A program made the position numbers and the translations under genes. Of a stretch of DNA of 64,000 nucleotides, positions 33,558 to 44,334 are shown in pieces; within the stretch, counting starts at the first letter, position 1; the number at the start of each line of letters is the position of its first letter. Below the pieces are notes generated by a model. The model saw only the letters and a list, made by a program, of their open reading frames with translations. It did not search any database and had not been told where the DNA came from. Source of the stretch: Hygrocybe punicea (lineage: Eukaryota; Basidiomycota; Agaricomycetes; Agaricales; Hygrophoraceae); contig OY744461.1 of assembly GCA_963556145.1 (NCBI GenBank), forward strand, positions 6,458,891-6,522,890. Direction: 5' to 3'.

Positions 33558-36500
33558 ATGCAGTCTGACGGCAACATGGGTAGACAATGGGAAGAAATAC
33601 TGGATGCTGAAGTGAGTACAGCACACCATAATATAGCTCATTCGTCGTCTCAGTGGCACTCAGCTGAGGCCTTACACGCAGAAGAACAAGTTGCAAAGTT
33701 ACAAGTCCGTGACGCCGAGCCTGTCAGGTGAAATGGAATCTATCCCCTTTGTCAAGGCCATCTTGCTAGCTGCCAATGCTGCGTTTGAGGCTGAAACTAA
33801 GTCTAACACAATTTCAAGTTGGCCTCCTGCAAAGGACAGAGGGTTCATCATTCATGGAGAAAGCGGTGATACAGCTGGAGGCAATCCAGTTGTACATGAT
33901 CCAGGCATTGACTTAGGTGAGCAAAATTTCCGGAGACCGGTTTGTATCTGATCCATCTCAGATCATAACGCGAATGATACTATTATCCCACTACCACATG
34001 ACGACGCTTTTCAACCACTGGCAATTATTGAATGTCCAGTAAATGAAAACACCCTGGAGCATGTGGAGTTGTTGACGAAGAAGTGGCTAACTCCTAAGCA
34101 ACTAGCCGACTTAGCTCGAAATGAGGGTCTCGTTTACCGAAAGGGCAAGTTTTCAGCGGACGAAACCCCTATGGTGGAAGTGGCCATTCAAGCATACCAA
34201 ACGGTGCAGAATTCACGATTGTCTTTGACTCTCACAAGCTAACCCTGAAACTCTTCTCATAGCGGAAATCCATCAATTCTCAACAGTTATTACGAATAAT
34301 ATTTCTGAAAGAAGCCACCAGCCGTGATGACGAATTCTGGTCAGCCATAGGTATAATCGCCAGTTAGCTCCTTGCCCTTCAAGTCCCCTTTTAAAATAAT
34401 TTGCTAGCTTCTGCCATCCCAAATCATTCTCTAATGACCGTGTACCAGCATGTTCATAGATCGCATCAACCCTACAGTAAACAAGGTCCTTGGTTGCCGC
34501 ATGAAGATATGGATCTGATCCAGTTGGGTTTTCTTCTTATCTTATGCCTGGCGCTGAATGACTTTCTAGAGCTGTGGATCAGCATGGCGAACATTGGGAG
34601 GTTGTAAGTCACAAGGTTGGCAGGTCCAGTAACGACTGTCAGGACCGCTACAGGAATCATATCAAACATCGTGACTTGCGAGCTAAGGGTGAGTAATGAG
34701 AGCTCTATTATACAATGTACTCACCCGAACTTTCTTAGGTTGCTGGACCAAGGCAGAAGAAAAAGATTTAACCAGGATCATGATGGAGATGACACCTGAA
34801 CTAAGCGAGAACTTCATCAATGACTCCACTATCAGCTGGTATGAAGTGAGCAAACGGATGAATCACAGACGCGGAAGACAGCAGTGCAGTTCCAAATGGT
34901 CAATTATTCTAATGAAGACGTTGCTTTGACTGATTGTCTACATTTAGGAGAGAGTTAATGAAAATCATGAAAAATGGGGGTACCAGGCCGAAGTGGTCCT
35001 ATGAAGATGCCTCCAACCTTGTCGAACTGTACGTTGTCATGATCCAAACAGGATTCGGATCAAAACATAGTAATATGCTGTCACTAGTCACCATCCCTAC
35101 AGCACACATCACATTACAAGGACCATTCATACTGGAATGCCCCCATCTGCATATGGAGTAGAAAGGAATACCCTTATCTGCATATAGGACACACAGGAAA
35201 TCCTTATCTGCACATAGGACATACATGAAACCCTTATCTATACAAGGGACATGCAAGGAAACCCTTATCTACAGAAGGGACATGCAAGAAAACCCTTATC
35301 TATGCAGAAGAAATGAAGGAATACCCTTATCTTAACTGATAAGGCCCCCAAAACATCTTATCAGAGGCCAAAGAAGCACAAGAAGCACAGCCACATCCTT
35401 ATCTCCAATCATAGAGATAACACATGCCACCCATCATTCCCTGATCAAGAAGCACATCACATTTCATATCAATTGATCAAATACAGCCCAGCCCAGATCT
35501 TATCTTTTTCTTAACTGATAAGGATACACACATGGCATGGCATCAATTGATCAAGAAGCACAGCCTCAGGAAGATGATTCTAGAAGCATAGCCTGGCACA
35601 GCCCTTGCCTTTGATTCACACACCCAAGATTGGACCAGCAACATGACTCACTCCCATCAAATGTGACTCATTGGTCTATCCATGACAAATTATGACCCTT
35701 ATGACATACTCATGACCCCCCATGACTAATTATGACTATTTCTGACTCATTATGCCCCCTCCTTTGATTATAATTCCTATGTGACTCATTAATTGACTCT
35801 GTATGAGTCACAAACCCATGCCTTCCTTTCTTATGACTCCTTATGAGTCATAACCCCCCCATGCCTTTCATCATTATGACTCCTTATGAGTCATAAACCT
35901 ATGCCTCTCCCCTATATGACTCCCTATGAGTCATATCCTATGCTCTCCATTTCATATACCATTCTATGACTCAGTATGACTCCTGCTGTAGAATAGGTAT
36001 ATATAGAGCCCAGTTTCTGCTGGAGATGGCTCAGTCACCTAATCTGACAGGCCCAGTCACAGGACAGTCCCTCTCCCAGATTCTGATTCACCCCATCTGT
36101 ATTTGTTTGTATTACCTACTTTGGTAGTAGCTATTACTTCAAATACCAATTGCAGTTCAGGTCATCATTCATTTGTTTAAGGATATCAATTGCAGTTATA
36201 TTGATACTCCCTTATTACTTGTTTGATATATTTTCTTTGTGTTCTGTCACGTAGTACAGTCACATTCATCTTCTTTCAAGTTCTATTGATCATCACCAAA
36301 GATATCCCAGTACTTTATTCTGCACTAGTAGCCAATGTGCGTTTGAAGCTTCGGAATAAAGTCCGATATCTTGATTATCAATTCTACTTGCCTATTGTTC
36401 AGTTCATTCATTCTGTACATAGTATTTTGTCACACCTCCCTTTTGTCTGACATCTACTTTTACATTGCCCATTGCCCATCATCTACCACCCATCGTCCAT

Positions 36501-37247
36501 AATCTATCGCTCATCTCTGTTGTACCTCTGCTCATTGTATACTTGCTACTTGTATACTTGACTGTTGTACACTCGTTCATCTTACACTGTTCATACTTGC
36601 TTGAGTTATTATCCGCTTATACTCTTGCATACCTCTTGTCACTCAAAGTCTTTACCTTTAGTAGGGAAGACCTCATTGTTCACTCATCCTCTATAAGTCA
36701 TACATCTGACTTATATTATTGTCAAGTATTTGTTGTATCTTTCAAAGCTAACCTTTGATAGGATTCACACCACAACCCCACCACCCAACAGGAATAACCC
36801 AGAGTTATAGAAGAGCTAAATCCTTGTTCCCAAAGGACAACAAGGTAATTTCCCGATCAACGACGCACTCCGGAAACCCTTGGTGTGGATTTGTTCAAAC
36901 ACTTCCCACGCAAAACAATGTAATGAATAATAAAATCACGTTCAGTCTTCTGGTTCCACCTACATTCATCTCCAACTATTTAAACTTCAACAGCATCGAT
37001 GCAATGAATGTCACAATCGATGCAGATATCAACTGGAGCCAACTCACAGATTCCTATGGCGCCTTATGGAATGCCCGTTCGCTTCAAAAAAAGTGGGCAA
37101 CACTGAAAGGTTGTGTTGATGGAGCGGAATGTATGAGCCTTTGAGGTTTGTTAATATGACTCTGATGCCCCTAATGTTCATTCATGTTGATTATTTTTCT
37201 CAGACATTGTCGACGCTCTCCGAACGAACAACATCCTGGGGCATTGA
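33558..37247 (+). CDS. Reb1/TTF1-like Myb (SANT) DNA-binding protein
   Basis: First exon 33558-33611 (MQSDGNMGRQWEE), then acidic and linker exons, then NTLEHVELLTKKWLT with GKFSADETPMVE near 34160. A Myb repeat follows in 34741-34900 (WTKAEEKDLTRI, SWYEVSKRMNHRRGRQQCSSKW), then PKWSYEDASNLVEL ending at 35028, and the next repeat from 36994 (DADINWSQLTDSYGALWNARSLQKKW), ending ...YIVDALRTNNILGH with the stop at 37247. The intron 35029-36993 (1,965 bp) holds an LTR-like insertion, yet donor GTACGT and acceptor CAACAG keep the phase, so splicing could still give a normal protein. Family members bind specific DNA sites and can act in rDNA transcription termination or as general regulatory factors. 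Some middle exon borders are tentative; no clear internal stop was found. Confidence 0.66.
35035..36920. mobile_element. LTR-like insertion in an intron of the Myb gene (borders approximate)
   Basis: About 1.9 kb of non-coding sequence between the intron donor at 35029 and the acceptor at 36993. It begins with TGTCATGATCC, has a tandem CCTTATCT region (35160-35340), a block rich in TGACTCA (35640-35990), a TATA box at about 35996 (TATATATAG) and a stretch ACTAGTAGCCAATGTGCGTT at 36324 that recurs in the insertion at 61739-63104. An AATAAA lies shortly after. This is the order expected for U3, promoter and R of a long LTR. No coding part and no second LTR were found, so it is probably solo. 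The target duplication was not resolved. Confidence 0.6.
35640..36010 (+). promoter_or_regulatory. Cluster of bZIP (Gcn4/AP-1-like) sites before a TATA box
   Basis: I count nine exact TGACTCA or TGAGTCA sites, plus several TGACTCC/T, in 350 bp. Three copies of the palindromic arrangement ATGACTCC-TAT-GAGTCAT (second half ATGAGTCAT) occur near 35833, 35876 and 35916. A TATA box follows at about 35996. Fungal Gcn4/Cpc1-type bZIP factors bind TGACTCA; function here is inferred from the motif only. Confidence 0.6.
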
Positions 37248-37540
37248 CTCATAGTCTCGGTTAGCGCATGGTGCCAGAGTCCACAGCAGTTCATGATTCA
37301 TCGTTCTTTATGTTCACTTATTATGCTCTCGTATTTGACAATTCGTATATTACATCCACATTGAAACTCAGTTGAACAAACTAAGTTAGTTTCTTCGTGA
37401 CCACTACCTGAGCCAGCATATTCGACCAAGAGATTCCTTGCACATGTTATCATTCTTTGGGTAAGTGATCTGCCTACACTTGGATCTTTTCTAACACCAA
37501 TATTTTTATTAGTAATATCGTCAGCCCATAGCAGAGTCCA

Positions 37541-40500
37541 ATGGATCGGGACTCTGCATTCAGCCAGACCTGTTCTTGCAGCAGGACATTTTCAGATGTT
37601 TGGGCATTCAAGAATCACCAGAACATTTGTAAGAAAACCAAGAAACAATTGTCCCATGCATTGGCGAAAGCAAAGGAGGTTCTAGCTGTCAGAAAGCGGA
37701 AGGCTATCACTCTAGATACAACCATGGAGCCATTTGCGAACACCATTGACGATGATATCAGTCAGAATCTTCAGCTGGAGCCCGGGCATGTTTAGGTATG
37801 GAACCATGGCAGTCCTTCATACTAATGTCGCCATTCACGTGGGTCTGCAGGATCCAACCTCAGCTACGACAGAAATCCAGGATGATGCGAGACCCACAAG
37901 GCGTCGCAAACTTCCTCTTCATTTTCGTGTCACAGGTCTTCAATTGCATGATAAGAGGCTGAAAGATATTCTTCCACAGCCAGTTCCTGCGCTACCACCA
38001 CCTGGTATGGACGTTCCGGACTCAGCGACTCATTCATTGGATTCATTGATGAATCCTATCTTGACTTCCCAACACCGCCACGATGGTAGTGCTGGTAAAG
38101 CATCAGGAAATCCACCTGTTCGCCGAATCCTTAATACTGCAAGAAATTCTTTTGGCCTGTTTCGTCGCTACTTCGCCGAGACATTTCCATCTCATGATCC
38201 AGAAAGTGCGGTCAATGTATCATCTCTATCCGATATAATCGACTCTAGTTCTGCTCATTCACACCCCCCTGATATTCTTCCATTGTTTCGACCTTATCCA
38301 AACCAGAACTCTTTTCTACTAGGTGATTGGTATTGGAATCGAGGTGCCCAGAAGTCTCAGCAGGATTTTAAAGAGTTCCTCGCTATTGTGGGTGATGATG
38401 CTTTCAGACCTACAGACGTCCAAAAGACAAATTGGGACAGGATCAACGACCAGTTAGTGCTTAATGATTGGGACAAGGAAGAGTGGATCGACGAAGATGC
38501 TGGGTGGAGGACGTCACCTGTAACAATATCAGCACCCTTCCATCGTTTCACGGATAGGCCTGGTGCCCATGATTATACTGCTGCAACCTTCCATTATCGA
38601 TCATTGATATCGGTCATTCGGGAAAAACTTGTGAATTCCATCGATTATCGCCATTTCCATTACGAGCCCTATGAGCTTGTCTGGCAGCCAACTGACAACT
38701 CACAAGAGGTGCGCGTCCATGGCGAACTGTATACATCACCTGCATTCATCGATGCTCATTGTTCCCTGCAAAATTCTTCTCTGGAACCTGGCTGCGATCT
38801 TCCACGCATCGTCGTTGCATTAATGTTCTGGTCTGATTCAACTCATTTGACAAATTTCAGAAACACAAAACTTTGGCCATTATACATGTTCTTCGGAAAC
38901 GAATTGAAATATCGACGGTGTAAACCTTCGTGCAATGTATGCGAACATGTGGCCTATTTCGAGACTGTATGACTTTTTCATGTTCCTCAATATTCCTTAC
39001 TGATTCGTGGTTAGCTCCCGGACTCATTCAAAGATTTCACGAGCGAGTATACTGGCACAAAGAAGCTGAAAAAGACCTTCATGACTCACTGCCATCGCGA
39101 ATGCATTCACGCCCAGTGGAAAATCATCCTCAATGATGAATTCCTAGAAGCTTATGAACATGGCATCGTGATCAAGTGCTGCGATGGGGTGTTGCGCAGG
39201 TTTTATCCTCGGATATTTACATACTCGGCAGACTACCCCGAAAAGTGAATGGTTCTCTTTTTATGCTACCGATTTACTAACTTGCAGACAATAGGATCCT
39301 TCTAGCCAGCATCAGAAATTTGGGTCAATGTCCATGCCCACATTGCACCATGCTATTGTCAAATGTGCATATGGTGGGCACCAAAAAGGACCGGCACAAC
39401 AGGATCAAGTTGGCCTGCGTGGATGATGAGCGACACCGATTCATGGTCACCCAAGCTCAAAATGCCATCTATCAGAAAAACTACGCAGTTGACAGTGCCC
39501 CTGTAGAACGAATCCTCAAGCCTCAGTCTCTTGTTCCTATCTCGGTGAGGTTATTCAACTTTGGACTTTGCGATTCTTACTCGGAACATTCCTCTGTAGA
39601 ATGCCTTCTCTGAACAGCTCTCTAAATTGGGATTTAATCTTTTTTTGATGTTTTTGGTTGATCTGATGCATGAGATCGAACTTGGGGTATGGAAGACCTT
39701 ATTGATCCACCTCTTTCGAATCCTCGAATGTGCCAATGAGAATGCCCTGCATGAACTGGATCGTCGGTAGGTAGTTCCTGTATATTTCACTGCGTCTCTA
39801 ATGGTGCACACAGTTTTCGATTGGTTCCAACTTTTGGGAGGGACACAATTAGGCATTTCGCTTCCAATATGTCAGAATTGAAGAAAATGGCTGCCAGAAA
39901 CTTTGAGGATTTTCTGCAGGTATGTCAAATGCATTATCTCACTGGAACATCGAAATTAAGTGGGAGGCAGTGTGCAATTCCAGTTTTTGAAGGTCTATTA
40001 CCAGAACCCCATAACGGGAGAATCCTGAAACTCCTCTTCACCTTCGCCCACTGGCACGGGTTAGCCAAACTGCGAATGCACACCGATACCACACTTTCTA
40101 TTCTCGATCATGAAATGACTATCCTGGGACAACAGCTTTGCGATTTCCAATCCAAAACCTGCCACCATTTTCAGACGCATGAATTGAAGTCTGAAGCAGC
40201 TGCTAGACAACGCCGTCAAAGCAAGAAAGGGATGACGGTTAATTCCTCTCTGCCAATGACCAGCAAGCGAAAGCCAGAGGCTGCTAACCAGCGCCTACCC
40301 AAAATGCTGAATCTTCAGACCTACAAGGCCCATGCTCTGGGTGACTATGTAGATGCCATCAAGAGATATGGCACGACAGATTCGTACACTTCAGAAATCG
40401 TGAGTGTTTTACTTCGTTGAAGATGCGGGTTCTTGGTGGCTTCGGAACTATATAAAGAAATAATAATGATCCTAACCAGAGGGTGTCAGCGTAGAAGTGA

Positions 40501-42695
40501 CTGGATAAATCAGTGTCGGGAATAGAAGTAAAAAGAAGGGAATGTTAGTAAAAGTAAAGCCGCCGCGTAAAACTGGACTAATAACGATGAAGCCGGCGAT
40601 GAACGGAGTGAAAACGGACAAATAATAAAGAACCCGATGATGCCGACGATGTTGGGTATGGCGGGTCGGGTCGGGTCGGGTTGGAAACGATGAACGAATA
40701 TATGGGAACAATGATAAAGACGACGAAGTGGACTATAAAAAGCTAAGGATCTACATGGACGAGCATTTGAAGGGATTAAAAGACGATTCTGACTAAAGGG
40801 GAATGGGGACTAAGGGTATGTTATTTTGTACGGTCGTCGGGGACCATTTTTATAGTACAGGAAACAGTAATCTACTTTCGGACATGTCTACTTCGGCCGA
40901 TGGTAAGCTACAAAGAAAGGTTGGAATGGGGATGTGGAAAGGGGGGTTGCAAAGCAACGAAGACAGGAAATGGAGGGGAAAACGAATATGCAAGGAAAAG
41001 ATCTAGAAAGTCCTACATATCTCCGAAAGGACGAGGGGATGCATAAATAAAGTAAATCCGAAGTGGGGGATTGAGTCCGAAGAGATCCATCTCCTGGAAT
41101 TGGAACTCCGAGGCGTTTGAGGCTGCCGGATTTAGCCCAAAAGCGGCCGTCACAAAGCGGCATGTGTTGGGTTACGTCGGTCATGTCGGGTCACATCACG
41201 TCACATCACGTCGGGTTACGTCGGGTTCGAATGCAAGTCGAATGGCGGCAACGGGTTGGTCCGGATTCGTGATATATTGATGATACGGACTCAGAGGGAC
41301 GTCGACCCTCTACATCGTCTCCACTGACCATCAACCTGATCTCTTCTACTACTGCAGGGCAAACTAGAACATCGTAATCCCAAGTCTCAATTCAAGTGGA
41401 CCAGTGAAAAAGAATTTGTGCGACAGTTAGCTTGCATTGAGCGTAGACAAGCCCGTCTCAGACTCATTCACCAAAAAGTAGCTGGAGCGTTTCCTAGGGC
41501 TGCGAGCAAAGAACGAGTGTCACAACACCCTGATGCCCATCATCATATTGGCGTCTCCAAGAACCATCCAGAGCACATTGGCTCTTTTTTGCGTGCGCAT
41601 GATGGGGATCCAGCTATTAAGGTAGATTGCGTCCATCATCGGGAATTAATATAGCAGCTCAACTCTTCACAGGACTTCTGGATAAAGCTGAAGACACACC
41701 TATTACCTTGCATCAAAGCACTTTTGGATGCTGAGATGCAAGCTGGCAGTGAACCGCGACAACCCTGTTCTTCTACTCTGGCAGACAGCACATGTGAGCT
41801 GAACGGCATCCACTTCAAAGGTGACCACATATACAGACACAATATTATGAGAATCAACTACACCGCATATGATGTGCGATGGGCCCAAGATAATGTAAAC
41901 CCTAACACAGATCACTGCGATATCATGTTGCTCTCCTCCCAAGAAGCTAGCTTGCCGATTCATCAGTATATCTACGTTCGTGTTCTCGGCATCTACCATG
42001 TGAATGTGATATATACCGGACCTGGTATGTTGGACTATCGGGCTCGGCGGATGGAGTTTCTATGGGTTCAACCATTCGAGAACCTGGACAACACACCGGT
42101 GCAGATGGGCTGGATGCGGTCGCAGCTTGATCGTCTGCAATTTCCGTCGATGAATGAGGAAGGAGCCTTTGGCTTCATTGATCCTGCGAATGTTTTATGT
42201 GGCGCCCATTTGATTCAAGCTTTTACAGCAGGTAGGTGGCATGCAGATCGTGACAGTATTTCGGAATGTGCTCGAAACGCAAAGGATTGGGTTCAATACT
42301 ACGTCAATCGGTGAGTCATCGCTGATAACTTGCTGCATCTTTTTAATTTCTTCCTGATCATTAGCTTCGTTGATCGGGATATGGTCATGCGTTATCATTG
42401 GGGTTTGGCAGTTGGGCATGTATATGGTCATGACTCTTTCCAACCCAGCGGCAACCAAAACAGCAATGCTCACAGCGACGATGAAGATCCAATATGCGAT
42501 CTTTCCACTGCAATTGTAGATTCCGAACTTCACTGCGTTGAAGTTCGCGATGAAGAAGAATCTGACCGTACCTCCGAGTCTGACAACTCTGAAAGTAGTG
42601 ATCTCGAGCGGGAGGAGGAGGATTGTGATGAAGTTGGGCTTTCAGATATGGAGGAGATGTATGGCAACTCTCAGGTATATGAGTTTTACGAGTAG
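37541..42695 (+). CDS. Plavaka transposase, near complete
   Basis: Ten exons: 37541-37789, 37851-38966, 39015-39244, 39295-39544, 39600-39766, 39814-39919, 39971-40399, 41358-41621, 41673-42310 and 42365-42695, with GT/AG introns and phases that close. The N-terminus is a zinc-finger-like CSCSRTFSDVWAFKNH. The body has the typical Plavaka blocks: LGDWYWNRGAQKSQQDF, DRPGAHDYTAATFHYRSL, VALMFWSDSTHLTNF, LWPLYMFFGNELKYRRCKP, CPCPHCTMLLSNVHMVGT and LVDLMHEIELGVWKTLLIH. The C-terminus is acidic. Plavaka enzymes are CMC-like cut-and-paste transposases of Agaricomycetes. Exon 1 needs a GTTTAG donor at 37790; the alternative donor GTATGG at 37796 would leave TAG in frame, possibly a mutated CAG. Intron 7 is unusually long (958 bp). 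The terminal repeats of the element were not identified. Confidence 0.87.
40400..41357 (+). other. Oversized intron of the Plavaka gene, probably with an insertion
   Basis: All other introns of this gene are about 45-60 bp; this one is 958 bp. It holds GGGTCGGGTCGGGTCGGG near 40664, a TATAAAA-type sequence near 40735, purine-rich runs, and CACATCACGTCACATCACG with CGTCGGGTTACGTCGGG near 41190. Near its right side AGAGGG...CCCTCT forms a short hairpin (41292-41311). No TIR, LTR or ORF with motifs was recognised. Confidence 0.55.
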
Positions 42696-42699
42696 TACT

Positions 42700-43283
42700 G
42701 TATGATTGGTCGATTTTTGGTTACCTTGGACAAGGTATTTGATTCACATTTAACATGTAAGCAACGGTCAGCGTTCAAGGTAATTAAAAATGCATCCAGA
42801 TGAGGCCTCAAGTTTCCGCCGTACACAAACATCCCACATCCACCAATCCACCACCACATCTACTCCTCCCCTCGGGAAACACACGCAAACATGGACCACT
42901 CCCCCACTGCTGTCACCACACAGAAAAAGACCCCAACCTTCCACAGCCCCCCTAACGTCCAAGCAGCAGATGCCATAACCAAGGCCAATCCTGGCCATTC
43001 GCCCTTGAACATGAATGTTCCTGAATGAACTTCCACCAACTTTCCGAACTCCCACCCAGATCGCCATAGAATACATAGTTATGCTTAGGATGTTCGCCAC
43101 CATTCCCAACCATGAGAGGTGTGACCAAGAGGGCCGGAGCTTACCGGTCTGACATGGCAAGGCCTAGATAATGCACTTTTGCTGATGATTTTGCTTTTAG
43201 TCGAGTCCGCCAAATTTCTTGGTTAAGCGTTTGATTGCTCTTCAGCCCCGGTCTGCTGAGAACTCTGTGTTGATATCTCAGAT
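42700..43283. other. Spacer between the Plavaka gene and the carrier pseudogene
   Basis: Contains the Plavaka 3' flank and a 131-codon minus-strand frame (42768-43160) that is Cys/Trp/Val-rich with no recognisable motif; the plus strand here is Pro/Thr-rich low complexity. I do not call a gene. Confidence 0.4.
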
Positions 43284-44334
43284 ATGCCAGATGCCTTGCC
43301 TGCAGGCTTGAAACCCGTCACAACCAATTTTCTCCCCACCAAATCATGGCAACACTTCGTTGCTGGCGGGTATGTGTCAGTTCTTCCGTTCTGTGCTCCA
43401 GTGCTGATGTTTTTCATTCTCACAAACCCGATTTAATTTACAAAGGCTCGGAGGTATGTGTGGTGCTATTGTCACAAGTCCATTTGATGTGGTCAAGACA
43501 TGCTTGCAATCTGATCTTTTCCAAGAAAAACAAGCCAAGTTCCGTGTAGTAGGAAGTGGAGAAGTTATTATCCAACGACGCACAGGTCTACTGTGGAATT
43601 TTGTTGAAACCAGACATATCCTTCGGTCAGTCACCCCAGAAACTTATTTACCCAACGGTCTTCAAATTCTGCCTTGCAGTGACATATATCAAGAGGAATC
43701 TCCCCGTGCACTCTTCAAAGGTCTTGGCCCAACCCTTGTTGGCGTAGTTCCAGCACGATCCATCAACTTCTTCACGTACGGGAATGGGAAGCAGATGATC
43801 GTGGAGCAGTTTAATCATGGACATGAGAATAGCTATGTGCACCTCATCGCCACTGCCTTCACAGGTATCGTCACTGGGACTGCTACCAATCCAATATGGG
43901 TGGTCAAGACTCACCTGCAGCTCTCCGCTTCTAAGCACCTGCAAGCCAACCTACTACGGAGCTCTACACCCGGAACAGACATGTTTGGTGGTAGCTGGAT
44001 GACAATCAAGCAGATTATGCGACAGGAGGGCGTTCGAGGATTTTATAAGGGCCTTAGTGCGAGCTATTTGGGTGTGACAGAAGGCACAATTCAGTGGGTA
44101 TTATATGAGTGGTTGAAAATGATTGCTGCCCCAACACAAGGGAAAGGTGGAGTACAGGAGTGGGTAGGGATGTTGGGTAGCGCGGGGATGGCCAAATTTG
44201 TTGCGAGTCTTATCACGTATCCACACGCTAACTTTCTCTTTATTCTGCTGTCTGTGAGCCATCAATTTGACTGGGCTTTCAGGTCCTGTGTACATGAATC
44301 GGAGGTGCCATTGGAGGCATTGAAACGCTTCTGA
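43284..44334 (+). pseudogene. Mitochondrial carrier, RIM2-like (pyrimidine nucleotide), truncated
   Basis: Exons 43284-43369, 43446-43625 and 43680-about 44228, in phase. They encode MPDALPAGLKPVTTNF, then GMCGAIVTSPFDVVKTCLQSD (first carrier signature), ESPRALFKGLGPTLVG with ARSINFFTYGNGKQ, NPIWVVKTHLQLS (second signature) and RGFYKGLSASYLGVTEGTIQWVLYE, and stop being clean at the third signature (SLITYPHA). The ARSINFFTYGNGK and GTIQWVLYE blocks are those of the RIM2/SLC25A33-36 group, inner-membrane carriers that exchange pyrimidine nucleotides. After the last acceptor the codons read VLCT then TGA (44295-44297) where a VLRTR-like sequence is expected, both consistent with CpG C-to-T. The expected GT donor before it is also lost. 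The last two membrane helices are missing. Confidence 0.78.

Noticed and set aside
42768..43160. 131-codon minus-strand ORF as a membrane protein gene
   Set aside because: Unusual composition (Cys/Trp/Val), no exon structure, no motif; probably chance.
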